Shown here: positions 7,385-16,082 of the stretch, piece by piece
Position numbering within the stretch: the stretch's first letter is position 1
Layout: each line of letters opens with the position of its first letter
Assembly (NCBI RefSeq): GCF_026342735.1
Contig: NZ_JAPEMM010000001.1
Span: 434,001 to 498,000 of the forward strand
Reading direction: 5' to 3'
Origin: Streptomyces sp. NBC_00193
GTDB taxonomy: Bacteria > Actinomycetota > Actinomycetes > Streptomycetales > Streptomycetaceae
Length of the DNA stretch: 64,000 bases
Program-made: the position numbers and the translations under genes
Notes under the pieces: generated by a model
The model's input: the letters and a program-made list of their open reading frames with translations, nothing else
The model's database searches: none
Told to the model about the DNA's origin: nothing

Positions 7385-9106
7385 ATGTCCATGTCTTCAC
7401 GCAGGCGTCCGTCTGCCGAGCGGGGCCGTCTCGTCGCGGCCTGCACGGGCCTGGCCGCCATGGCCGGCATGCTGCTGTCGTCCCCCGCACTCGCCGAAAC
7501 GGTTCCGCCGAAGCCGCACACCGCCCTGCCCCGCGCGGATTTCACGGGGGACGGACTGGGCGAGATCATGTACCGGCCGTTCACCGGCAGGCTCTGGGTA
7601 GCAAACCCGGCAAAGGGTTACATGGCATTCGAGATGGACCTCGAAGAGGACCTTCTGGGTACGGTTTCCTTCAAGGACTACATCCCCGTCGGAGACCAGG
7701 ACGGGGACGGCTCTCCGGAGATCCTCGCGCTCACAGCCGACGGAATGCTCTACATGGTGAACACCTACTCGGACACCTCCACCATGGATTGGCTGACGGA
7801 GAACTCCCTCGTGGGGGCCGGCTGGCAGATCTACAACAAGGTGCTGTCGCCCGGCGACCTCAACGGTGACGCCAGGCCGGACGTCCTGGCCCGGACTCCG
7901 AGCGGCGACGTGTACTTCTACGGCTCCACCGGAAAGAAGGCCGCGCCGTTCAAGCCGCGCGTCAAGATCGCCGACGGGTGGCAGGTGTACGACCAGGTGG
8001 TCGGTGTCACCGACGACGACGGCGACGGGGTCGGTGACGTCGTCACCCGTACGCCCGCCGGACAGCTGTCCTTCCGTTCCGGGATCAAGGGCGCCACCCC
8101 CTCGTTCAAACCGCCCGTGGACCTCGGCCGCGGCTGGGGCGCGTACAACCAGCTCGCCGGCGGCGACGACATGGACGGTGACGGCCACGGTGACCTCGCG
8201 GCCCGGACGGCCGACGGTTCGATGTACATCTACAAGGGCCTGGGCCGCGGCCGTTTCGCTCCGCGGACCGAAGCCACGTGGCGAAGGGACTGGCAGCGGG
8301 CCGACGTGATCTTCGGTGCGGGCGGAAACCCTGCCTACGGCAAGTCCGCCGTCCAGGCCGTTGCCCCCGACGGCAAGCTCTTCATCTACCCGACGCTCGG
8401 CAACGGCCTGCTGGGTCCACGGCGGGCGACGCCCGCGCCCTACCTCTGCACCACGGGCTCGCGCTCCGGCACCAAGATGACCGCCTTCGCCTCCGACCTC
8501 GCCCTCGACACCAAGCCCGACCTGCTCGCGGTCTGCAACGACGGCAGACTGACGGGCGGTTCCAAAGCCCAGTACCAGATCGGCGGTCAACTGGTGTGGA
8601 CCGCCTACGACACCGTGGCGGCCCCCGGAGACCTCACCGGTGACGGTAAGGCCGACCTGCTCGCGCGCGACCCGTCGGGCGTCCTCCACCTGTACCGGAA
8701 CTCCACAGGTCAGATCTCGACCGGCCCGCACTACTCCACCTCGGTCAAGGTCGGCTGGGGATGGAACATGTACGACCGGATCCTCGGCGCGGGGGACCAC
8801 AACAACGACGGGCGGGCCGACATCATCGCCCGCACGCCCTCCGGGGACGTGTACCTGTACCCCGGGACGGGCAAGGCCTCCGCCCCGTTCGGGCCCCCGG
8901 CCAAGGTGGGAACCGGCTGGCAGATCTACGCCACGCTCGCAGCGGTCGCGGACATGGACGGCGACGGCAAGGGGGACGTCCTCGCGGCCGACCGCAGCGG
9001 AAACCTCTACCGCTATTCCTCTACGGGAACCGGCTCGGGGGCAGGAGCCTTCCGCCCCCGAGCCCTCATCGGCAACGGCTGGGGAATGTACCGCGAACTC
9101 CAGTAG
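7385..9106 (+). CDS. Secreted FG-GAP/VCBS-repeat protein
   Basis: A 573-residue exported protein. The N terminus has positive residues (SSRRRPSAERGR), a hydrophobic core GLAAMAGMLLSSPALA and an AxA cleavage site near residue 39, a Sec signal peptide. The mature part is built of FG-GAP-like beta-propeller blades, each with a calcium-type D-x-D-G-D loop: DFTGDGLGE, DQDGDGSPE, DLNGDARPD, DDDGDGVGD, DMDGDGHGD, DLTGDGKAD, DHNNDGRAD, DMDGDGKGD. That makes about eight repeats with spacing near 50-60 residues, enough for one 7-8 blade propeller. No enzymatic domain is attached. Such proteins bind surfaces or sugars; the ligand is unknown. ATG 7385 follows GGGGGG. Confidence 0.88.
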   Translation: MSMSSRRRPSAERGRLVAACTGLAAMAGMLLSSPALAETVPPKPHTALPRADFTGDGLGEIMYRPFTGRLWVANPAKGYMAFEMDLEEDLLGTVSFKDYIPVGDQDGDGSPEILALTADGMLYMVNTYSDTSTMDWLTENSLVGAGWQIYNKVLSPGDLNGDARPDVLARTPSGDVYFYGSTGKKAAPFKPRVKIADGWQVYDQVVGVTDDDGDGVGDVVTRTPAGQLSFRSGIKGATPSFKPPVDLGRGWGAYNQLAGGDDMDGDGHGDLAARTADGSMYIYKGLGRGRFAPRTEATWRRDWQRADVIFGAGGNPAYGKSAVQAVAPDGKLFIYPTLGNGLLGPRRATPAPYLCTTGSRSGTKMTAFASDLALDTKPDLLAVCNDGRLTGGSKAQYQIGGQLVWTAYDTVAAPGDLTGDGKADLLARDPSGVLHLYRNSTGQISTGPHYSTSVKVGWGWNMYDRILGAGDHNNDGRADIIARTPSGDVYLYPGTGKASAPFGPPAKVGTGWQIYATLAAVADMDGDGKGDVLAADRSGNLYRYSSTGTGSGAGAFRPRALIGNGWGMYRELQ

Positions 9107-9145
9107 AGCCGCGGGCGCGCCCGGACTCCCCACCGCGGCAATCGA

Positions 9146-10474
9146 TCAGACCGCGGTGTAGCGGTTGGCGGGGCGCGCCAGGCCGTAGTTCTCGCGCAGG
9201 GTCCGGCCGGTGTACTCGGTGCGGAAGAGGCCGCGGCGCTGCAGGATCGGCACGACCTGGTCGACGAAGTCGGTCAGCCCGGTGGGGAGCACCGGAGCCA
9301 TGATGTTGAAGCCGTCGGCGGCCCCCTGGGTGAACCACTCCTCCAGCTGGTCGGCGATCTGCTCGGGCGTCCCCGCGAAGACGCGGTGGCCGCGGCCCGC
9401 GCCCAGGCGGGCGATCAGCTCGCGCAGGGTCAGGCCGCCCTCGCGGCGGGCCAGCTCCGCGACGAGCGTGAAGCGGCTCTTGTTGCCGTTGATGTCCCGC
9501 TCCTCGGGCAGCTCGGGCAGCCCGCCGTCGAGCGGCAGCCCGCTCAGGTCCACGCCCAGCATGTTGGAGAGCTGCGCGAGGCCGTACTCCGGGATCTGCA
9601 GCTCGGTGAGCTCCTGCTCCAGGGCCCTGGCCTCGGCCTCGGTGGAACCGATGACGGGGGCGATGCCGGGCAGGACGAGCAGCTCGTCCTCGGAGCGGCC
9701 GTACTTGGCGAGGCGGGACTTGAGGTCCTTGTAGAAGGTCTGCCCGTCGGCCAGGGTCTGCTGGGCGGTGAAGACCGCCTCGGCGTACTGGGCGGCGAAC
9801 TCCTTGCCGTCCTCGGAGGACCCGGCCTGCACGAGCAGCGGGTGGCCCTGCGGGGTACGGGGCACGTTGAGCGGTCCGGCGACGCCGAAGTACTCGCCGC
9901 GGTGCGCGGCGGGGTGGAGCTTGTCGGTGTCGGCGTAGATGCCGCGCTCCTTGTCGAGGACGATCGCGTCGTCCTCCCAGCTGTCCCAGAGCTTGGTGGC
10001 CACGTCGAGGAATTCCCGGGCCCGCTCGTAGCGGAGGTTGTGCTCCAGGTGCTCGTCGCGGTTGAAGTTGCGGGCCTCGTCGACGCTGCCGGAGGTGACG
10101 ATGTTCCAGCCGGCGCGGCCGCCGCTGATGTGGTCGAGGGAGGCGAACTTCCGGGCCAGGTTGTAGGGCTCGTTGAAGGTGGTGGAGACGGTGGCGATGA
10201 GCCCGATGTGCTCGGTGACGGCGGCGATCGCGGAGAGCAGGGTGAGCGGCTCGAAGCCGCCGACGGCGTTGTAGCGGGCCTTGCCCCAGAGGGCGACCCC
10301 GTCGGCGAAGAAGATCGAGTCGAGCAGGCCGCGTTCGGCGGTGCGGGCCAGTTCCTGGAAGTAGCGCAGATCGGTGATCCGCTCGGGGCTGCTGGAGGGG
10401 TGGCGCCAGGCGGCGTCGTGATGCCCGGCGTTCATGAGGAAGGCGTTGAGGTGGAGGGTCCGGGGTGCGGTCAT
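9146..10474 (-). CDS. NtaA/SnaA/DszA-family FMN-dependent monooxygenase
   Basis: A 442-residue luciferase-like, two-component flavin monooxygenase of the NtaA/SnaA/DszA family, larger than SsuD. It uses reduced FMN from a partner reductase and oxygen to cleave C-S or C-N bonds. Landmarks are LHLNAFLMNAGHHDAAWRHP at the N terminus, the SGGRAGWNIVTS motif near residue 120, and QAGSSEDGKEFAA near residue 220. The start at 10474 is supported by GAGGA nine bases upstream. It is the last gene of the leftward sulfonate operon; the SsuE-like reductase four genes upstream would supply FMNH2. By context the substrate is an organosulfur compound, but the family also handles chelators. Confidence 0.88.
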   Translation of the reverse strand: MTAPRTLHLNAFLMNAGHHDAAWRHPSSSPERITDLRYFQELARTAERGLLDSIFFADGVALWGKARYNAVGGFEPLTLLSAIAAVTEHIGLIATVSTTFNEPYNLARKFASLDHISGGRAGWNIVTSGSVDEARNFNRDEHLEHNLRYERAREFLDVATKLWDSWEDDAIVLDKERGIYADTDKLHPAAHRGEYFGVAGPLNVPRTPQGHPLLVQAGSSEDGKEFAAQYAEAVFTAQQTLADGQTFYKDLKSRLAKYGRSEDELLVLPGIAPVIGSTEAEARALEQELTELQIPEYGLAQLSNMLGVDLSGLPLDGGLPELPEERDINGNKSRFTLVAELARREGGLTLRELIARLGAGRGHRVFAGTPEQIADQLEEWFTQGAADGFNIMAPVLPTGLTDFVDQVVPILQRRGLFRTEYTGRTLRENYGLARPANRYTAV

Positions 10475-10660
10475 TTCTTGTCCTCGGATAAGAGCCGGGC
10501 GCGCGGCGCCCGCGGGGATGGTCGTGGTGGCCCGACGGGCCGGAACGGCCGGGGCCGGGGGCGGAACGGGGTACCGGGCCGGGTCCAAGGCCCGAGGCCG
10601 GGGCCCGGGTCCTGATCCGGGCCGGGGACCGGGCCCCGGGTGGTCAGGGGTGGCCGGGGG

Positions 10661-11554
10661 TCAGGACGGGACGCGCCAGGTGCTCAGGCGGCGTTCGATC
10701 GTGACGAGGATCTGGTTGAAGGCGAGGCCGATCGCGGAGATCGTGACGATGCCCGCGTACATCTGCGGGATCGCGAAGTTGAACTGCGAGGCGTTGATCA
10801 GGTAGCCGAGGCCCGCCTTCGCGCCGATCATCTCGGCCGCGACCAGGACCAGGATGGAGACGGCCCCCGCGAGCCGGATGCCGGTGAAGATGACCGGCAC
10901 CGACGCCGGCAGGATCACCTTCTGGAACAGCTTGGGCGTGGACAGGTCCATCGAGCGCGCCAGCTTCACCAGGGTCGGGTCGGCGTTGCCCACGGCGCTG
11001 ATGGTGTTGAGGAGGATCGGCCAGACGCAGGCGTAGACGACGATCGAGACCTTCGAGGTCTCGCCGATGCCCAGCAGCAGGACGAACACCGGCAGCAGCG
11101 CGAGCGCCGCCGTGTTGCGGAACACCTCCAGCAGCGGCCCGAGCAGCGCCGCCACCGGCCGGTACCAGCCGATCAGCAGCCCGAGCGGGACCGCGACGGC
11201 CACCGCGATGCCGAATCCGCCGAAGGAGCGGGCCAGGCTCGCCTTGCTGTGCTCGGCGAGCTGCCCGTTGCCCAGCAGCTCCCACCAGGCCTTGGCGACC
11301 TCGCTCACCGGCGGCAGGAACGTCGCGTCGACCAGCCCCAGCCGCGGCGCCGCCTCCCACAGGGCGAGCAGCGCGAGGATCGCCGCCGAGCGCAGCGCCA
11401 CCGCCCGCAGCCCGCGCAGGACGCGCAGCGCCAGCGCCGTGGCCGGTGCCCGTACGGGGGCCGGCGCGGGGGTCCGTACCGCCGCGGGCGCGAGGGTCCG
11501 TACCGCCGTCGCCTCCACCGCCTCCTGCACCGCCGCTTCCACCGTGGTGCTCAT
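10661..11554 (-). CDS. ssuC: ABC transporter permease, sulfonate/nitrate/taurine type
   Basis: A 297-residue inner-membrane permease (BPD_transp_1 family). After ~45 polar residues it shows about six hydrophobic segments, with the EAA loop in the form RSMDLSTPKLFQKVILPASV near residue 190 that contacts the ATPase. Its ATG overlaps the stop of the ATPase gene by 4 nt (ATGA). The gene set (reductase, binding protein, ATPase, permease, flavin monooxygenase) matches an ssu-type sulfonate uptake and desulfonation system. The N-terminal Ala/Thr/Val stretch with repeated VRTPAPAPVR is low-complexity. The symbol is given by family and context, since taurine and nitrate permeases look alike. Confidence 0.85.
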   Translation of the reverse strand: MSTTVEAAVQEAVEATAVRTLAPAAVRTPAPAPVRAPATALALRVLRGLRAVALRSAAILALLALWEAAPRLGLVDATFLPPVSEVAKAWWELLGNGQLAEHSKASLARSFGGFGIAVAVAVPLGLLIGWYRPVAALLGPLLEVFRNTAALALLPVFVLLLGIGETSKVSIVVYACVWPILLNTISAVGNADPTLVKLARSMDLSTPKLFQKVILPASVPVIFTGIRLAGAVSILVLVAAEMIGAKAGLGYLINASQFNFAIPQMYAGIVTISAIGLAFNQILVTIERRLSTWRVPS

Positions 11555-12366
11555 ACGGCGACCTCCTCCTTCTCCAGTTGCTGGGCTCGGGCCACCTCGT
11601 CGTGGAGCAGGGTCCAGATCTCGTGGCGGTGGCGGGCGAACTCCGGGCTGGAGCGCAGGTCTTCACCGGTGGCGCCGGTGGCCCGGTCGCCGAAGGACAC
11701 CGGGACGACCTGCTTGACCCGCCCGGGGCGGGAGGTGATGACGGCCACCCGCTGCCCGAGGTAGACGGCCTCTTCGATGCCGTGCGTGATGAACACGATC
11801 GTCTTGCCGGTGCTCTGCCAGATCCGCCGCAGTTCGCCCTGGAGGGACTCGCGGGTCTGCGCGTCGAGCGCCGCGAACGGCTCGTCCATCAGCAGCACGT
11901 CCGGGTCGTACGCGAGCGAGCGCGCGATGGCGACCCGCTGGCGCATGCCGCCGGACAGTTCGTGCGGGTGCCGGTCCTCGAACCCGGTGAGGCCGACGAG
12001 GTCCAGGAACTCCCGCGCCTTCGCCGCCCGTTGGCGGCGCGGGACGCCGGTGGCCTCCAGGCCGAACTCGATGTTGCCCAGCGCGGTGCGCCACGGCAGC
12101 AGCGCGTACTGCTGGAAGACGATGCCCCGGTCGAGCCCGGGCCCGGTGACCGGCTTGCCGTCGAGCAGGATCCGGCCGGAGGTGGGCGGGGTCAGGCCGC
12201 CGAGCAGGTCCAGGAGGGTGGACTTGCCGCAGCCGCTGGGGCCCACGACGACCACGAACTCCCCCGACCCGATCTCCAGGTCGATGCCGTCGAGTGCGGT
12301 GAACTCCTGCTTCTTGTCCTTCGTCGGGAAGGTCTTCGTCACGGAGTCGAACACGATCTTCGCCAT
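11551..12366 (-). CDS. ssuB: ABC transporter ATP-binding protein, sulfonate/nitrate/taurine type
   Basis: A 271-residue ATPase with all motifs intact: Walker A GPSGCGKSTLL near residue 43, signature LSGGMRQRVAIARAL near residue 138, Walker B VLLMDEPFAALD near residue 160, and H-loop FITHGIEEAV. The LSGGM and DEPFAALD forms are characteristic of the SsuB/TauB/NrtD group. It powers import of a sulfonate-like anion through the adjacent permease. It lies 7 nt downstream of the binding-protein gene stop and overlaps the permease start, so it is mid-operon. ATG 12366. Confidence 0.9.
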   Translation of the reverse strand: MAKIVFDSVTKTFPTKDKKQEFTALDGIDLEIGSGEFVVVVGPSGCGKSTLLDLLGGLTPPTSGRILLDGKPVTGPGLDRGIVFQQYALLPWRTALGNIEFGLEATGVPRRQRAAKAREFLDLVGLTGFEDRHPHELSGGMRQRVAIARSLAYDPDVLLMDEPFAALDAQTRESLQGELRRIWQSTGKTIVFITHGIEEAVYLGQRVAVITSRPGRVKQVVPVSFGDRATGATGEDLRSSPEFARHRHEIWTLLHDEVARAQQLEKEEVAV

Positions 12367-12373
12367 GGTGCCG

Positions 12374-13405
12374 TCAGCCCTTCCCGGACGCGTTGAACTC
12401 GTTGGTGTAGAGGTCGGCCGCCTTGAGCTGGCCCTTCTTGATCTCCCCGCGCTCGCCCAGCCAGTCGATCCACAGCTGGAACTCCTTGTCGGCGATCCGG
12501 CCGCCGGGCTCGGCGACCCCGTAGGAGCGCCAGTACTGCAGGGTCGAGGTGTCCTCGTTGCGGCCGCGCTTCTTGACGATCTCCGTCATCCGCGCAATGA
12601 CCTCCTCGCGCGGGGTGGCGCGGGACCAGTCGATGGCCTTGGCCACGCCCGTGGTGAAGGCCCGGACGGTGTCCGGGTTCTCCTTGATGAACTTCTGCGT
12701 CATCACGTACGAGCCCGCGCTGAACGCGCCGAGCAGTTCGAAGTCCTTGAACAGCGGCCGGATGCCGCCCGTGGCCAGGGCCTTGTCGCGCAGCACGCCG
12801 CTGAGGACGCCGACCTCGATCTGCTTCTGTCTCAGAGCCTGTTCGGTGTTGACGGGGGGCACGACGAGCGATTCGACCTTGGCCGCGTCGGCCTTGGAGA
12901 CGCCGTTGCGCTCCAGGTAGATGTCGAGCAGGGCCTGGGCGTGGGCGCCCAGGGTGTTCATGCCGACCTTCTTGCCGATCAGGTCGCGGGGGGACCGGAT
13001 CGGGCTGTCCTCCAGGACGTAGTAGCCGAGGTAGGTGTCCTTGTCGGAGCCGTAGTAGGAGGTGACGGCCTTGATCTGGGCCTTGCTCGCCGCGAGTTTG
13101 ACGATCGCGCCGTTGAAGGCGCCGCCGAAGTGGGTCTGGCCCGTGGCCGCGGACTGGATGTCCTGGGGGCCGCTGATGGTGTTGCCGACCCAGTCCAGGG
13201 TCACGTCGCCGAGGAAGCCGAGGTCGGCGGCGAGTTCGGGCAGGCTCACCGCGCCGACGTTGCCCTGGTACTTCAGGGAGGTGATCTGGCCACCGCGTGC
13301 GCCGGTGGCGGTCGCCGTCCCGCAGCTCACCGCGGCCGCCGAGATGCCGAGCAGGGTGAGGAACTGGCGTCGGGAGGTACGGGTGGTGGTGAAGGCTGCG
13401 GACAT
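12374..13405 (-). CDS. ssuA: ABC transporter substrate-binding protein, sulfonate type
   Basis: A 343-residue periplasmic-binding-type protein (SsuA/THI5-like/NMT1 family). The N terminus has RTSRRQFLTLLGISAAAVSC: a twin-arginine-like RR-x-F-L followed by a hydrophobic core and a Cys at residue 29, so it is probably a Tat-exported lipoprotein. The mature protein has the two-lobe fold entry LKYQGNVGAVSLPELAADLG and the motif KKVGMNTLGAHAQALLDIYL near residue 150. It captures a sulfonate or similar anion and delivers it to the downstream permease/ATPase. The spacer to the upstream reductase gene holds an 18-bp repeat block. Ligand is inferred. Confidence 0.87.
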   Translation of the reverse strand: MSAAFTTTRTSRRQFLTLLGISAAAVSCGTATATGARGGQITSLKYQGNVGAVSLPELAADLGFLGDVTLDWVGNTISGPQDIQSAATGQTHFGGAFNGAIVKLAASKAQIKAVTSYYGSDKDTYLGYYVLEDSPIRSPRDLIGKKVGMNTLGAHAQALLDIYLERNGVSKADAAKVESLVVPPVNTEQALRQKQIEVGVLSGVLRDKALATGGIRPLFKDFELLGAFSAGSYVMTQKFIKENPDTVRAFTTGVAKAIDWSRATPREEVIARMTEIVKKRGRNEDTSTLQYWRSYGVAEPGGRIADKEFQLWIDWLGERGEIKKGQLKAADLYTNEFNASGKG

Positions 13406-13424
13406 GGCGATTCCTTGTCGATCC

Positions 13425-13496
13425 GGGTCGGGCGAGTCAGGCGGGTCGGGCGAGTCAGGCGGGTCGTGCGGGGCGGGCGGGTCGTGCGGGGCGGGC
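13425..13496. repeat. Two pairs of 18-bp tandem repeats
   Basis: In the spacer between the SsuE-like and SsuA-like genes, GGGTCGGGCGAGTCAGGC occurs twice in tandem (13425-13442, 13443-13460), then GGGTCGTGCGGGGCGGGC twice (13461-13478, 13479-13496). All four units begin GGGTCG and are 18 bp, so the second type looks like a diverged copy of the first. A multiple-of-three period is compatible with decay of coding sequence, but no gene is open across it. It may simply be slippage, or affect expression between the two genes. Confidence 0.85.
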
Positions 13497-13515
13497 AGGT
13501 GAGTCCGTACGAAGA

Positions 13516-14073
13516 TCAGCGCGCGGTGGCGAGCGCGGCGGCCTGGGCGGCGCGCAGGGCCTCGGCGAACTCGTCGACGGCCTGGTACAGGTCCAGCTCC
13601 GCCTCCGGCCGCAGCCGGTCCGGGCCGGCCCCGCGCTCGACGGAGGAGTCGAGGACGAAGCGGCCGGCGGTGACGTGCCGGGCGCCGAGCGCGGCGAGGA
13701 CCGGGCGCAGGGCGTAGTCGATGGTCAGGACGTGGGCGAGGCTGCCGCCCGTGGCCAGCGGGAAGACCGTCTTCCCGGCCAGCCCGTCCTGCGGGAGCAG
13801 GTCGAGGAAGGCCTTGAGAAGACCGGTGTACGAGGCCTTGTAGACGGGCGTCGCGATGACGATCCCGTCGGCTTCGGCGACGGCTTCCAGGGCCCGGCGG
13901 ATCTCCGGCTCGCCGCGGCGGGCGGCGAGCAGGTCGGCGGCGGGGAGCTCCCGGACGGCGAGCTGCGCGGTCTCGTACCCGGCGTGGTTCAGGCGGCGCA
14001 GCACGTGGTCGGCGACCACGTCGGTACGGGAGTGGACGGACGGACTGCCGGTGAGGGCGAGCAGCTTGGGCAC
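13516..14073 (-). CDS. ssuE: NAD(P)H-dependent FMN reductase
   Basis: A 185-residue flavodoxin-like FMN reductase of the SsuE family. GSPSVHSRTD at residues 8-17 is the FMN phosphate-binding loop, and ATPVYKASYTGLLKAFLDLLP near residue 75 is the typical SsuE helix lining flavin. It supplies reduced FMN to the flavin monooxygenase at the end of the operon. Located between the dioxygenase gene (85-nt gap) and the binding-protein gene. ATG 14073. Confidence 0.9.
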   Translation of the reverse strand: MPKLLALTGSPSVHSRTDVVADHVLRRLNHAGYETAQLAVRELPAADLLAARRGEPEIRRALEAVAEADGIVIATPVYKASYTGLLKAFLDLLPQDGLAGKTVFPLATGGSLAHVLTIDYALRPVLAALGARHVTAGRFVLDSSVERGAGPDRLRPEAELDLYQAVDEFAEALRAAQAAALATAR

Positions 14074-14158
14074 GGAGCGCTCCTTGACTGACGGGGAGGG
14101 TGGGGTGGGACGGGTCGTTCGAGGCGGGGCGGTGCGGGGCGGGGCGGTGCCCGTCGGC

Positions 14159-15097
14159 TCAGGCTTCGGAGGTGGAGGCTCCGGAGGCGATGCCGAAGGC
14201 CGGGTCCGGCACGGACTCCGGGCTGATCAGACGGGACGGGACCCCGTCGGGCCCGACCGGGACGTCGCCGTCGACGGTCACGCGGCGCAGGGTGCGCTCG
14301 TGGTCGTCGGAGTCGTCGACGCCGTAGTGCTGGGTGGCGCGGTTGTCCCAGATCGCGACCTCACCGGCCTGCCACTGCCAGCGGACGGTGTTCTCGGGGA
14401 GCTCGATGTGGGCCTGGAAGAGGTCCTGGAGGAGGCGCGAGTCGCGGCCGGTGAGCCCGTTGATCCGCTGGACGAAGTTGCCGAGCAGCAGGGTGCGTTC
14501 GCCGGTCTCGGGGTGGACCCGGACCACCGGGTGCTCGGTGAGGAACTTGGTCGAGGTGAACACCTCGCGGTACTGGGCGAGCGCCTCGGGCAGGGCGTCG
14601 GGCTTCAGGGCCGCGTAGTCGTACTCGTTGGAGTGCACGGCCCGCAGGCTGTCGGCGAGGACGCGGAGCGGCTCGGGCAGGCCGGCGTAGGCGGTGGCGG
14701 TGTTGGCCCACAGGGTGTTGCCGCCGTAGGGCGGGATGGTGACGGCGCGCAGGATGGAGAAGGCGGGGTAGGCGGGGACGAAGGTGACGTCCGTGTGCCA
14801 CTGGTTGGCGCGGGCTCCGTGGTGGGAGTCGATGCCGAGCGCGTAACGCCCGTCGGCGGAGGGCACGGTGGGGTGCGCGACGGGCGCGCCGAGCAGCTGG
14901 GCGAAGGCCTCGTGCCCGTCTTCGTCGAGGTGGCCCTGGCCCCGGAAGAAGACGACCTTGTGGGCGAGCAGCGCGGCCCGGATCCCGGCGACGGCGTCGG
15001 CGTCGAGGTCGCCGCCGAGGCGGACGCCGCCGATCTCGGCGCCTATGCGGCCGCCGATCTTGGTGACGGTGAGGTCGGTGCGGGTGGCAGTGGACAT
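14159..15097 (-). CDS. TauD/TfdA-family Fe(II)/2-oxoglutarate dioxygenase
   Basis: A 312-residue dioxygenase of the TauD/alkylsulfatase group, which hydroxylates the carbon next to a sulfonate or sulfate ester so that sulfite or sulfate is released. The iron triad is readable: H and D in NQWHTDVTF near residue 119, and the distal His in [11 protein letters not shown] near residue 272, followed by [10 protein letters not shown] with the Arg that binds 2-oxoglutarate. The motif [16 protein letters not shown] is typical of TauD. First structural gene of the leftward sulfur operon, preceded by a ~470-nt leader with a Cys-rich small ORF and a tandem repeat. Substrate (taurine, another sulfonate, or an alkyl sulfate) is not decidable here. 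Confidence 0.88.
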   Translation of the reverse strand: MSTATRTDLTVTKIGGRIGAEIGGVRLGGDLDADAVAGIRAALLAHKVVFFRGQGHLDEDGHEAFAQLLGAPVAHPTVPSADGRYALGIDSHHGARANQWHTDVTFVPAYPAFSILRAVTIPPYGGNTLWANTATAYAGLPEPLRVLADSLRAVHSNEYDYAALKPDALPEALAQYREVFTSTKFLTEHPVVRVHPETGERTLLLGNFVQRINGLTGRDSRLLQDLFQAHIELPENTVRWQWQAGEVAIWDNRATQHYGVDDSDDHERTLRRVTVDGDVPVGPDGVPSRLISPESVPDPAFGIASGASTSEA

Positions 15098-15430
15098 GAG
15101 AGGCTCCTTATTTATTTCCGCAGAGGAAGAAATGAGGGGAAGCGAGGACGGAGGGAACGGAGGGGTCAGGGCGGGGGAAGAGGACCGGCTGCGGGCGGGG
15201 CGGTCTGCGACGTTCGGCGGACGGAGGGCGGCCGGTGGCGGGATGCGGCGGGCGGCCGGCGGCCGGCGGCCGGCGGCCGGCGACGGAGAGGAACGGGCGA
15301 GCGGACGGGCCGCTCCCGGGTGAGACCGGTCCGAGTCGCAGAGCCCCCGTGCACGCCCCCGGACGACGGGGCACGAACGCCCGAGCGCCCGGAACGCGGC
15401 GACGCAAGGATTCAGGGCCCTGACGCTCAG

Positions 15431-15560
15431 GGACGCTCACACCCGGGAGCAGCGATGCTCGGGGACGCTCACACCCGGGAGCAGCGGCGCTCACGGACGC
15501 TCACACCCGGGAGCAGCGGCGCCCAGGGACAGGCGCATCCGGGAGCAGCGGGGCTAAGGG
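15431..15560. repeat. 32-bp tandem repeat, about four copies
   Basis: A unit starting GGACGCTCACACCCGGGAGC recurs at 15431, 15463 and 15495, with a diverged fourth copy at 15527. The period is exactly 32 bp and the core CCGGGAGCAGCG is kept in all four. There are no unrelated spacers, so it is not a CRISPR array. It lies in the leader between the Cys-rich small ORF and the TauD-like gene, so if the operon is transcribed from upstream of the small ORF the repeat is in the mRNA. On the minus strand each unit can pair GAGC with GCTC, allowing small hairpins. Confidence 0.9.
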
Positions 15561-15570
15561 CCGGCGGCGC

Positions 15571-15675
15571 TCAGGAACAGCGCGGGGCCGTACAGCGACG
15601 GCCCTGACACTCGCCCGGCGCGGTACAGAGGCCGGGGGTGTGGAGCCGCGGGGCGAGGAACTCGGTCGCGGTCAT
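15571..15675 (-). CDS. Candidate Cys-rich leader peptide (34 aa)
   Basis: A 34-codon ORF, ATG 15675 to TGA 15571, preceded on its strand by CCGGGACATG without a strong ribosome site. The peptide begins MTATEFLAPRLHTPGLC and has four Cys residues in its last 18 positions. All four are TGT, the rarer Cys codon in a GC-rich genome. Short ORFs with an R-x-H element followed by Cys codons precede sulfur-assimilation genes in many actinobacteria and act as cysteine-sensing attenuators. Here the ORF is the first on the leader of the sulfonate operon, 470 nt before the TauD-like gene. The regulatory role is inference, and the distance is longer than usual. Confidence 0.5.
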   Translation of the reverse strand: MTATEFLAPRLHTPGLCTAPGECQGRRCTAPRCS

Positions 15676-16082
15676 GTCCCGGAGACTGCCAGCGCCCCCA
15701 CCCCCGGTCAACCCCACCGAGCACCCCCCACCCTCACCCCCGGACCCCGATGCGCACCCCCCGCGACCTGCGCTTTGACCGTTTCCCGCCACTCCCGGAA
15801 CGGCCGAAACCCATGGCCTGATTTCACGTCCCCGCAACGCACCCGCCACGCACCACCCCGTCCCGGCCCACCCCGCCCCACGCCCCGCCGGGGTTCGAGG
15901 CGCCGGTCACCCACTTCAGCCCCGCCGGCGTTTGAGGCGCGGGGCCCGGGGCGGGGCCCGGGGCGGGGCCCGGGGCGGCGCCCCGGGAGCGGAGCCGCAC
16001 GGCGGCGGCCCCGGCCCGTCCCCGCCGAGCGCGGCGACACGGCATGATCGGGACCACACCCCACCCCCCGAGGAGCCCACCC
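15676..16082. repeat. Non-coding spacer with GC-rich dispersed repeat
   Basis: This divergent spacer between the leader peptide and the ROK gene shows no credible gene. At 15917-15944 it has one copy of the CAGCCCCGCCGGCG-TT-GAGGCGCGGGG element that also occurs twice at 22373-22468. It is followed by three tandem copies of a 12-bp CCCGGGGCGGGG unit (about 15945-15980) ending in a GGCGCCCCGGG palindrome. Such elements are scattered through Streptomyces intergenic DNA and can fold into strong hairpins. A partial copy (GCCCCGCCGGGGTTCGAGG) is at 15883-15901. Confidence 0.75.

Noticed and set aside
15431..15560. Possible CRISPR array
   Set aside because: The copies are directly adjacent with a constant 32-bp period and no unique spacers, and no cas genes are nearby.
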